DNA of 64,000 nucleotides, taken from Zygaena filipendulae (lineage: Eukaryota > Arthropoda > Insecta > Lepidoptera > Zygaenidae). Below, piece after piece: positions 12,601-24,700 of the stretch; the stretch's first letter is position 1, and every line of letters starts with the position of its first letter. Below the pieces are notes generated by a model that saw only the letters and a program-made list of their open reading frames with translations, was not told the DNA's origin and searched no databases. The translations under genes were made by a program, and so were the position numbers. Location: NCBI GenBank assembly GCA_907165275.2, contig OU015669.1:1262501-1326500 (forward strand), read 5' to 3'.

Positions 12601-13035
12601 TGGCATATAATGTGAAATGTGAAATGATATCGTTACACTTGTTAGTTTTTACCTTGTATCGTTTCGTCATTGAAATTCATTCAGGTGTAACAAAAACAAA
12701 ATACCACTAGATAACATGTAGCCAAAGGATTAATATTGTATCACATCGATGGTATTACAAAAATACATTGCTTATCAGTTGAAAATTATCGAAAGTCAAC
12801 AATGAAAGAGTCGACCATGAAAACAATGGGTCGGGTTTTACCCTTGCTCGGTTGGAAGGTGATCTGTCTAAAACTTTACACCGGCTCGCCCGTCCGTCAG
12901 TCATATCAGACACTTATAATGTGTTGTAACGTCACAACAGATCGCCTAAGTCCACTTGATGTATCACTTGATAACTCGTTAACACTGTACAGTTACGAGC
13001 TACCGACGACTTTATACGTATATATATAATATTAA

Positions 13036-13150
13036 CTAGCTGTTCCCCGCGGCTTCATCCGCGTTAAGTTCGGAGTTTCCGCGGGATTTCCGGAACAATA
13101 AGAACCCCATAAGTCCTTTTCTGCATGTGTATGCAAAAAAACACGAAACT
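13036..13150 (-). mobile_element. Lep1-type Helitron, 3' part
   Basis: Begins CTAGCTGTTCCCCGCGGCTT with the hairpin, then TTCCGCGGGATTTCCGG. It breaks into a stretch at 13127-13330 that resembles one arm of the long inverted repeat at 58640-59050 (AATCCAAAAGACAAAAA). Confidence 0.7.
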
Positions 13151-13330
13151 AAAATGCAAAAAATAACAAAATACCGTTTTAATCCAAAAGACAAAAATAC
13201 ACGTAATATTTTATTATTGGCTTGTGCTACCTCTATGCACCTCCATGTGCTATGGTTTCAAAATAAAAAAAAATATACATACAGCCGATTGCAGAACCTC
13301 CTCTTTTTTTGGAATTCGGTTAATGAAACA

Positions 13331-14183
13331 CCTGTTTCAAACTACGTAACTATTTAGTTTGAAAAAATAAAAATGAATAATAATAATATCTCTGCCTACA
13401 TAACTATAGAATGTGCAGTGTGGGTCACGAAGGAATAGTGTGAGATTTCATTTGATAAAGCTTTATTCCAATATACAAAGAAAGAAATGAACCATTGTCA
13501 ATGAAACACAGAGAAGACAGCACTTCCTGGTAAACGAGACACTCCAAAGACGGAAAATTGAATAACCTGCTTACAACAAACTGCGTGACGTAAAGGGATG
13601 TGCCTCGACACCGTTTTATTTTTTTCTTTCAAAAAATTGAATACGCCACGAGATACGCTCCGAATAGGAGTAAACAAATAATTTTTATTCCGAATTTCAA
13701 AGGCGACATTACATAACTAAACTTTTGTAAGTTGCCAACCGTTGTGAACAAATTTCCGGGAAACTATCTATCACGATGCGGGACGTGCCTAAAAAAAGCC
13801 TGACCCACCTGTCATAAGCATAAGAAAATACAATTAGTAACAATTATTAAGTAAACAAAGATACAATAATTTGAATTAGAAATCAGATTTAGATCTCACA
13901 TTGGTTTTATAAGTACATACTGACATAGTTTGTCTGCTATTACAAAAATTGGAATATAAGGGAACATAAATGCAATACTCTAATATGGAGAATTTTTGTT
14001 TTATGAATTCGTTTTAAAGAAAAACACGCGATCTTCCTTCGAGTAAAACGAAACGTAGTGAGTAGGTACGTCCGCTTGTCCTTCTGCTCGAAAGTTAATG
14101 TGACGTATTCTCTGTGGGTTTGGAAATGAGATATTTCGGACCTCGTGGGACATAAGACAACCGTAGTATTTTATATATATAAA
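13331..14183. other. Intergenic, nothing recognised
   Basis: AT-rich, no coding frame with plausible splice sites, no element ends recognised. Confidence 0.45.
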
Positions 14184-14428
14184 TCGCGTGTCACGTTGTT
14201 TGTCCGCGATGGACTCCGAAACTACTGAACGGATTTTGATAAAATTTTGTAACCATTTATAATATGGTCCAACTTAAAAGATAGGATAGTTTTATCCCGG
14301 AATTCCCGCGGGAACTCCGGAATTATTGCGGGGAACTGCTTATCACCGTAAACTACAGCACTTTTTTCCTGGAATTCCGCCGCGGGAACTCCGAAATTAC
14401 CGCGGATGAAATCGCGGGGGACAGCTAG
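14184..14428 (+). mobile_element. Helitron, 'GTGTCACGTTG' subfamily
   Basis: Starts A|TCGCGTGTCACGTTG and ends with GGGGGACAGCTAG|T. The sister copy at 18147-18361 shares TTTGTCCGCGATGGACTCCG-like sequence. The 3' module is internally duplicated: two ...CGCGGGAACTCCG blocks. Confidence 0.8.
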
Positions 14429-15635
14429 TACTCTTATAAAATTACGACAGTGTCTTTGTCCACCGACGATATCTTATTCGTTCGATAAATTATATTGGTG
14501 TTACAACAATACGTACGTATACTTAACATGACAAATAGCGTGTCTTTTCAATGATTTATTTCCAATAACCGATGATAATGCGGTACTTGTGGCTATCGCA
14601 GTGCGCGGGCGTATCGAGTTGGAGTTTTATCTCTTGAAAACAATTGAATTACGCACGTCACGCTGGAACGGTGAAAATTATAATAAATTGTTATGTACGA
14701 CCTTTTCAGTTGGTATACGAGTCGCAAGACCACCATACCAAACGCTCTAGGTGGCAAAAAACCACTATTATTATATTACCACAGACATCGCGTTTTCTAT
14801 CTATATTATGTCTGTTTTTAGATGTGAAGCTTGTTTTGAAACGGAAAGAAAAGCAGTTTTTGTGGATTGTTTGTTGACGGGTGAAAGTCGTAGAGGGCAT
14901 GCCTGGCAAGTTTGTCTTCGATGTTCCAGTCACCGTTCACCATCCATTTTGAACCTTTGAACCCTGACCAGGAAAATGGTTTTCGAGAGAACCGTGTTTC
15001 AACTAGGTGAAACAATCAATCTTGTCATAATTATAGAAGTGATATAGAACTATGGTGATTGCAAAGATCATTCCCTTGGTATAAGAATCTATGTACCTAA
15101 CTAGTCGTTACCGCACAATTTCATTCGGCGTTTCCGTGAGAATTTCGGAATAAAACTACCCTATGCCACTCAATAAGTGAAAGAATTTTTAAAGAAAGTT
15201 TATCCATTAGAATAGATTAGATAGATTAGATCTGCAACGATGTTATTCTTCCTACTGTATTTATTTTCGTTCCTAGTAGCAACTACATGTATTTTAGTTG
15301 CGTCAATCCATCCATACCATATTCCGTTGGAGGACACTTGACCCACCGGAAGCTGAGTCGTATCCAGTACTTGCATTGTGATTTGATTTGTGTCTGTGTG
15401 TGTGCGTGGATGACTGTGCCCGAGTGCGCTGCGCCCGCGCCGCTCGGCGTGCGTTTAGGGAATAAAAATCATTGAAACTCTACAGTATGCACGTACGTAG
15501 TGTGGTGCCAACCGTTTCGATGAATGGAGCTCTCGTCTGTTCTGACATTATTAATGTAGTTATAAATTTATTATCATAACGACGCTGTGGTTTTGCCGTA
15601 TACGTTTCACCATTTCGGTTTTGTGTTTTTTTTTC
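14429..15635. other. Upstream region of loco candidate promoter
   Basis: No gene recognised. Open frames around 14644-15015 do not match a known family. A degenerate Helitron remnant is near 15120-15170. This is the likely upstream regulatory DNA of a short loco isoform. Confidence 0.35.
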
Positions 15636-15746
15636 CTCTCAGTGCGCGTTCGGAAACTGTTTCTTGTTGACCTGAGTAGGGTTAAGTGTTTGTAAAGCGT
15701 TTAATAGCTAGATCCGTCTGGCTGATCGGCTACAGTGCGCGCTAGA
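15636..15746 (+). promoter_or_regulatory. loco: Candidate core promoter and 5' UTR of a short loco isoform
   Basis: A TCAGT arthropod initiator lies at 15639-15643 (A at 15641). TGACC sits at +28 to +32, matching four of five downstream promoter element positions. No TATA box is obvious. The following 106 bases would be the 5' UTR before the ATG at 15747. Inference only. Confidence 0.35.
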
Positions 15747-15797
15747 ATGGTTGTTTGGTACATCGATATAGATGATTGTGATAATAACAATACCCAG
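15747..15797 (+). CDS. loco: loco candidate first coding exon
   Basis: ATG in a good context (A at -3, G at +4) opens 17 codons, MVVWYIDIDDCDNNNTQ, ending CAG|GTGAAT in phase 0. The next secure exon (17110) also starts in phase 0. No conserved domain supports it, so it may be chance; a longer isoform may start outside the window. Confidence 0.45.
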
Positions 15798-18700
15798 GTG
15801 AATTTTAGCAGGTTTATTCTAGTCTTTAAATGAAAAAAATATTTGTTTCTTCGTCATTGATTTTCTCCTTTAATTAGAACTGATATACTCCCACTGTTTT
15901 GTGATTGTCCTGTATGTGAACTGCATAACTATAACATTTACTTATATTTCAGTTCAATTTACTATCAAGTTTTATCTACATGGTGAATGATGTGTCAGTA
16001 TGTCCATCTTTTACATCCAGGTTGCTCATTTCAACCTTATATGTTGGAACGAACCACATCTTTTGCGAAAAAACGTTAATAGAAACATCTATCGCATATC
16101 TTTTGCTAAAAAAACGAATGACATTGTTTTGTGATGGTTTTCCCGCGTCTGCGTCGCCCATCAAGATAAGTTTGGAACACTTCCGACGCCAGCGACTTAA
16201 GTTTGCGAAAATGCGCCTTAATGCAAACAAAATTTACACAATATTCAATATTTTGTTGCTTCCTTTGTAAAAGTTCTCAAAAACGAGATTTATAGATGAA
16301 AAGGACAAAAGATTACAGGTATAAGGAAATTATTGTATCGACAAAATATTCTATTACAAATTGTTTAAATTGTCTATTAATAACTAACTGCTGCGCCCGC
16401 CTGAGTGGCGGGATTCCCGCGGGAAATACCAATTTAAAATGCCTACGTATTATAACCTTCGCGCAAGTTCAAGCAATTAGTTCACAAAGTTTATGGCAGT
16501 CCTATAACAAGTTATAATTTGCAACAATTCATTTTGATATAATAAGATTAACTGTTACTTTCGGAGTTCCAGCAGGAATTCAGGAATAAAAAGTATCGTA
16601 CATCATTCCCTGCAAGTACCTCTGACAATGTCGAAATCGCGTGATGATTAAATATAAGCGTGAAAGTGTAACAAACAAAAAAAAATACTTTGGCATAACT
16701 AGCTGTTCCCCGCGGTTTTTCGTTAATTTCGGAGTTCCCGCGGGAATTTCGCGATATAAAGTACCACATGAAAACGTGTATGCAAATTGATGATGATGGG
16801 TTTAGCCGTCAAGGCGTGAAAGTGTAACAAACAAAAAAAATACTTTCGCATAACTAGCTGTTCCCCGCGGTTTCGATTGCGTTAATTTCGGGGTTCCCGC
16901 GGGAATTTCGTGATATAAAGTACCTACCATATGAAAACGTGTATGCAAATTGATGATGATGGGTTGAGCCGTCAAGGCGTGAAAGCGTAACAAACAAATT
17001 TAAAACAAATTATTATTACTAAAAAACTCCCATTTGCCTTAATAGTAAGGATATAATATAAAGAATAAAGATATCACAACCGACTGATGTGGAGTGTGTG
17101 TTGTTGCAGAGCGAGCAGTCGTCTCCGTTCCGCCGCTGGACCACCGGCAACGGCGCGACCAGCTCCTACCGCCACCACGACCATCGCACCATGTACAATA
17201 AGGTATTGAAAGAAGAAAGAAAGAAAAGGCATTTATTTGGACACAGAGACAACACAATCACAATTATTTTATACAAATGTGATTTAACAAAAAAAGGTAT
17301 ATAGTTATATATATGACAATATTATGAGAACAAATGGTGTTTGCGTGGTGCGTCCCCATGACCAAAACGGTCACCGCCTCAGCATGTTGCTATGAGTGCG
17401 GGCACTCCTAGCGCTGATTTTCAGTCAGGACCGGAGGTTCACAAATATAAGATTATACATAATATGTCACAGTCTACACGTACACATTCCACTGTTTTTT
17501 TTCTTTGTTACTTACATAATAAACGTACATAATAAATATTCTATATATATGTATATTCACAGTAGTCTTGTGTTTTTCGAATCGAGAAAAAAAACCTAAA
17601 CTAAATTATTTATGGAACGCAGTTTACCTATACAATCTATCTAGTAATCGTTTACAATGATTTGACACTGGTACAATTTAATTATCTCAAAAACTTTACA
17701 AAAAAACAAAACTAATGACGAATTTAAAATGTTTAAAAATCGTTCGATGTAATTTATCACTATTGAGTCCGTAAAGATGGAGCTACTAAATTTTAAGACG
17801 ATTTCTTTCTCAAGCACTCGAGAGTTGTTTCTAGTATTTCTGAAAAAGTATATAAGTATTATAGTACTAGCTGTGCCCCCCGGGTTCACCCGCGTGAGTT
17901 TCGGGATTCCCAATAACATTAGCTAATTAGCAGTGAGAGTCACGTCAAAATCGGTCCAACCGTTTCGGAGATTCACCCGCATGAGTTTCAAAATCCCCGC
18001 AAGAACTCCAAACTTCTTTTAAAATATTCTTCTTCTCCTTACAACAACAAAAAGAATAAGCTATAAATTGGTCCTGCCGTTCACGCGTGCCGTGTGTCGT
18101 GACCAAGGGGAAATAGGGATTCATTTTTATATCTAATATATATAAATCACGTGTCACGTTGTTTGTCCGCGATAGACTCCGAAACTGCTGAACGGATTTT
18201 GATAAAATTTTGTAACCATACATAAAATGGTCCAACTTAAAAGATAGGATAGTTTTTATCCCGGAATTCCCTCGGGAACTGAAGGACATAGAGTACTTTT
18301 TTCCCGCAACCTCCGCGGGAACTCCGAAATTACCGCGAATGAAATCGCGGGGGACAGCTAGTTATAGTATAAGTTGTAGCTTAGTTTGAGACCAAGTTCC
18401 CTAAGAGAAAAATAGGGGTAAAAGTTAGGTTGTTCGGTAAAGTTCGCGACCGAAAAGTTCCCCACCGAAAGTCAACAGTATTTCTGCTACCGGTGTTCGG
18501 TTGGACGCCATTTTTGGTCAGTATACTCTCCCGTAGTTTGCACGTTATCGACACCGTGCGGGGTCGGTCACTGTGCCTGCTGGTGCCTTATTCACGATGA
18601 CCAACAACATTCTTTGCCCATAACGCGCGTCCCAAAAACGCATTCCCAAACGTTCTAGATGCCAAAATATTACAAATTATTATTCTTTATGCCATAAGAA

Positions 18701-21700
18701 ACGTTGTGAATGTATTTTTTTGCAGTAAAACTTCTTTGATTACGAGGGAAAGACCGAAAGAGTTTTTGCGGCGTCTTATCTTAACGCGGCGTGTTATGGT
18801 CATAGTCAATAAGGGCCCTGATCACTGATATTGTGTCGCCAACATATCTTTCGGGAAACCGTAGGGCGACCGTAACCGCTTCGGTCTGATTGATTTCTCT
18901 TCGTGATTTATAATAATAATATAATAATAATAATAGTTTATTCACACAAAAACATCACTAATTAACATAAGAAAAAGACAGCCACTCCCCGTACTAGTAA
19001 AAACTGTAGTACGGCGAAGTGACTTATTAACGTCCTCTAGACATCGTAAACGTATAGAATACATAGTACATGCAAAAAAAAATTACATAAAACAACAGCT
19101 TCCAAGGATATCACTAAAAATTTAAAGTAATTTACATCTAAAAGTTTACTTACTACGATAAACACATATTATTCTTCACCATATAGATATTATAAATATT
19201 ACTTAATATGTGTCCTTCATCGTACTTCTCCGCATTCCATAGATTCAGACAATATAATATCACTGATAAAATAAGTTACAGTTTAAGTTATATAACATGA
19301 TTAGATTATATATATTTATATAAATTGTATATATATTACATTTTCCGTAGCATGGTAATCCATTCCACACAGATATTCATCCAGAGCTTTCTTGCATTTA
19401 AATCTTTGCTGTGTCGTTGTAGTTGTGTAACGGTGTTGTAAACGTTGTCGCGCAGCAAATGAGCGAGGGCACCAACCCCGCGATGGCGGTGGCGGGCGGC
19501 GCGGGCGCCGCGGGCGGCGGCGTGGCGCGCTGGTCGCTCGGCCTGGAGCAGCTGCTGGCGGACCCGGCCGGCGCCGCCGCCTTCGCGCACTTCCTCGACA
19601 AGGAGTTCGCCGCCGAAAACATCAGGTGCGGATCAAAGTCTAATCATTTATTTCTCATCAATCATTTCCCATACCTATTCCAGGTCGGCAGCGCACCTGC
19701 ACGCCTTCTAGTGTTGCAGATGTCCATGGGTGGCGGTAATCACTTACCGTCAGGCGTACCTACTACTTGCCCGTTTGCCCTCTATGACATAAAAAAAAAA
19801 CAAATTTGGCCCATAATGTGGATCTTTTTGACGTCTATAAAGTTACATTTATTATGGCAGCACCTGTACGAGTCGTGTATTTTTCCTCTATATATGCGTT
19901 TGCAATAAATATTTTAACGAGTCGTATTTTAACCAAACATGTCATTTAGACATACGGTGCGACTCTGATTACGCCAAAAGTTGTCAGCAACAACCGGGTA
20001 TTGCCAACGGTAAAAACCCCAACAGCACCCATAAAATATCCATCCTTCACAGCTTCTTAGTGCTATGACTGAAGAGAAGATCTGCGCAACAAACTTTCCA
20101 GTAGCACAATAAGCGTAACTAACTAAGAACAAAAAGCGTAACTAGTATAATAAATGATGATACGCCTGTAGTGCCATCCGGCGATTTTTATTTCCCAACT
20201 TCACTTATACGCTTAAATACGTTCAGGGGGGCTATTATGTAACTTTGGTTTCTATCATTTCTCGGTTGCAATCAAAAACATGGCGGTTTTGCGATCACAA
20301 TATGCACGATTCAATACCTAAAATATCAGGTAATCAACCAAAATAAACATACCTACTTCAAAAGTTGAAGCTGCGTAAACATGATTGATTAATCACAAAA
20401 TCGCTATTTTTCTGATTGCAACTGAAATGTGATAGCAACAAAATTTACATAGTTGCTTTTCAGTTGTTAAAAATAAATGATGATACGCCTGTCGTGCCAT
20501 CTGGCGACGAATCCATTATTTATTGTTATTTGTGTGCGGGTGGGTGCCGGGTGCGCCAGGTTCTGGTGGTCGTGCGAGCAGTACTCGCGGTGCGAGTCGG
20601 AGGCGGAGCGCGCGGCGCTCGCGCAGCAGCTGTGGCAGCGCCACCTGGCGGAGCGCGCGCCCGAGCCGGTGAACGTGGACGCGGCCGCGCGCCGCGCCGC
20701 GCTGCTGCGCCTGCACTGCCGCCCGCCGCCCGAGGACCTCTTCCACCAGGTGGGGAGACCGGCTCAGCCTGCAAGAGGGGGGGGGGGGGGTCCAGCGGTT
20801 CCCAAACTATGGGTCATATGGGGTCCAGCAGACCCCACGCAGAAAAACAACACCAATTTACTGAGTTAAATCTTGCGCGAAACTTTTATTTAACACGAAC
20901 TCTAAGTAATGTTATTATGATTTATGAAATAAATAAATAATCCAATAGATTTTTTTTCAAGTTAAGTATAGAAATAGTTTAAAAAACAATTGGAAAAATA
21001 ACTCTGAAAATTCGATTTCTTTTTATAAAAAAAAAATCATGTTAATTTTATTATTTCGAGTTGTGACCACGAAGGGTTAATGACGCTTAAAAATAAATAA
21101 CAATGTAATTCGTTCACTCTTCTGTTTACCACAATAATAGCCTCTTTCATCACAATTTTTTTTTTCACAACTGTCAACTTATATCGATGTCTTTGTTGCG
21201 CCCGCGCAGGCCCAGAAGCAGATCTTCAACGTGATGAAGTTCGACAGCTACCCGCGCTTCCTGCGCTCCGCCGTGCACGCGGAGTGCGCGCGCGCCGACC
21301 TGTGCGGCCTGCCGCCGCCCTACGCGCCCGACCGCCGCTCGCCGCAGGTACACCCCCCCCCCCCCCCCTAGTCTGTAGTGTGTACTGTGTAGTGCACAAG
21401 TAACTACACGCTGTATAGCGAACAAGTAACTACACGCTGTATAGCGAACAAGTAACTACACGCTGTATTGTGAATAAATAAGTAACAAGTAACTACACCT
21501 GTATACTGAACAAGTAACTACATCTTGTATAGCGAACAAGTAACTAGGTACATGCTGTATAGCGAACAAGTAACTACATCTTGTATAATGAACAATTAAC
21601 TACAGCCTGTATACTGAACAAGTAACTACATTTGTATAGTGAACAAGTAACTACACGCTGTATAGCGAACAAGTAACTACACGTTGTATTGTGAATAAAT

Positions 21701-24700
21701 AACTATACTCTGTATAGTGAACAAGTAACTACACGCTATAAATAACTACATCCTGTTTAGTAACAAATAACTAAATCCTGTATAATGAATAACTACACCT
21801 GTATATAATGAATAAGTAACTAAATCCTATATAATGAATAAGTAACTACATTCTATAAAATCTATATACTGAACAAGTAACTACAACTTGTATAATGAAT
21901 AAGTAACTACACCCCATAGATACACCCCATACATAGTGAATAAATGACTACAGCCTGTACAATGAATATGCTATACAATGTGAAAATAAAGAATTCCAAA
22001 TACTGAAAATAGCAAAATTTTACTAAAACAAAAAAAAAACTTTTTTAATTGTACAAATAGGTTACATAACAATACATATCAATCTTTAAGGAATCCATAT
22101 GAAATGTCTTGGTTTTCAATTTAGAGACTAGCCGTTCCTCCGCGGTTTTACTCGCGTCATTACTGGCGTTCCCTTGACATAAGCTGCGTACAGTATACCA
22201 CAACCTGTATAAATCATGTTCATCGTCCCACCGTCGTCGCAAGTGCGCGTGCGCAAGCTAACCTCTGCCGTTATCGCTTACGACCATCAGCAGCAGCAAC
22301 AAGAGCAACAGGAGCAACAGCAGCAGCAACAGCTGAAGAAGTCGTCGAGCAACGCGTCGGAGCGCCGCCGCAGCGGGGGCTCGCTGCTGCCGTGGCGGCT
22401 GCGGCCCGCGTCGCGCGAGCGCGCCCAGCCCGCCGCCGACGACCCGCAGCAGAACACCGAGGTGACTACACACCTAGGAATGCCACCCGCACTTCAATAT
22501 ACAGGAATATTTTTTTAAGCAATGCGCAAAAAAATTTTGGCGGTTCAGTATCAGTAATAGAAGACATTTCCATCCTTTGTTCAAAATTTTTTTTATATTT
22601 TTTTATCCGGTTATAAATCAGTAAAATATGGACACTATCTATTCTTAATAATATCAATACGCGTACGCCGCGCGCGCCGTGCGGCGTACGCGGGGGTGTT
22701 GCAGCGGGGGTGAACGACCTCGATCAGCTGTCGGTACATTGTAACCCACGTAAATACCTATCCGGACGAACGCTTCGCGCGCAGCGGTGGCGGCGGCGAA
22801 TACAGTAACCAAAAAATCAACTACAAAGTATACATTTTCCGTTCACGATATCTTTATTTTTTGTACTAAAACTTATCAAAATAAAAAAAATAGGTGTTTA
22901 ATAAAACTCATTTAAGTTTAATTCGTAAAAGTTTGCGCACTGAATAAAAAACATTCCTGTATACGTATATAGTAAAATAATATAACTAAAATAGATAAAG
23001 ATTAACCAGTTATTGCCAAAAAGAATAACAATCATATGTGTACACTGTACATACCACTAAAATTAAAATTCTAACTAATTAATCAATGAGACAGTCGCAA
23101 ATGCGCGACTCCCCAGCATAAAATCAACGTACATACCAGTCAATTATTTTGCTATAAATATATAAGGTCTAGCAAAATTAGCTGCAAATATTTACAGAGT
23201 TGAAAGTGTACATATATAATCATTTTCATAAAATAAAAAAGAAAGGTAAAAAAATAATTATTTTTTTCAAACATAATAAATCAATTAAAAAGAAAATAAC
23301 TTGTGCCGCCAACAAACTGAACCGATCACCATGAAATTTTGTCTACACTTTGTCAGGGATACAGAGAAGGACATAGGGTACTTTTATCCTGAAATTCCCG
23401 CGGAATCTCCGAATTTAACGCGAGCGAAACTGCGGAGAACAGCTAGTAAAATATATGTTATTTTTAACAACAGACCACCTTGGTCGTGGTCGGTTCACAA
23501 GATCAAAAACTTTGATCCTTCTTTAGACGTAGAATTTCTGGAATCTTTGATTAGATGGGCCATCTCTCGAATGGCTAATTCTCATAATGACTTATTATAG
23601 ACTAGCTGCTGCTCCCCGCGGTAATTTGGTAGTTCCCGGGGGAATTCCGCGATAAAAAGTACTCTATGTCCTTCTCTGTACCCCTGTCAACAAATGTAAG
23701 GATATGATTTCTACATTTTCGCGGTTTCCCTTCGTCACGGTTAAGTTGTTTGTAATTGTCCAACAGTTATCGTAGTGAGTCGCTAACATCCGCCGAGTGA
23801 CAAGTTTGTATAAACGGGAAAATTTTCCGCTTTATTGCGATGATATGCTATTATTATTTTCTTTTGACGTTTGTGCAAATTTGCTTTCTGGCTCCGAGCT
23901 CCGTAACGGCCACAGAGATGTTTGTCAGTACACTTTCACAATATTGAATTCTAATTCGTCACTGATGTCAGTTTTTCCACTGTCGTCGGTCTCGCGTAAC
24001 TACAGATGATAAAATAAATAAATAAAACCGTATACATTGTTACTATTAATTGAAAGTACATAACTATCATTAATACGTATAGATATTTTTCATTGAAATG
24101 TCGCCTTAGGTAAAGTATTTTATTATAATACTAGCTTGCCTCGCGGTTACGTCCGCGTTAATTTGATGCTCCGCTCCTATTTGATCGCAGAGTGATGTTA
24201 CCTATGTGTATATATATAGCCTATAGTCTTCCTCGATCTTGTCCAACACAAACATATTTTTCAATTTGAACCAAACAAACAAGAGTTTCCGGGGTATAAA
24301 AATCAAAATTCTATTTAGTCCGTCAGTTAGATAATAAAAAATAATAAACACGTATTTTTTGCGTAAGGTTATGAGGGGCGTATTGTAACCCTCGATAATA
24401 GGCTTGTCGACCAAATTTTAGTTTTTAGTCCGTCTTGCAGGTTAATAAAAAATATTGGACACGTGTATTTTTTTCATTTTTACGTAATCATAAAATAACG
24501 AAGATACATTAAGTTGAAATGTCGCGTGACGTCACGTCGTGCTACAGTTTATAGCACGTTATGACGTCAAGAGCTCCCACTCCTAATCTCTAACGCGTTT
24601 TATCTTAGTATTTTTTCAATAATTTGAAAAAGCACAAAAAAACGTGTTTATTATTATTTTTTTATCATCTAACCGAGAACCCAACCAAGAACCCTCCCCT

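Noticed and set aside
14644..15015. Overlapping open frames around 14.6-15.0 kb
   Set aside because: Several frames open at once on both strands, none with recognised residues or splice context.
21380..21985. 26-bp repeats as a CRISPR-like array
   Set aside because: No spacers; simple minisatellite.
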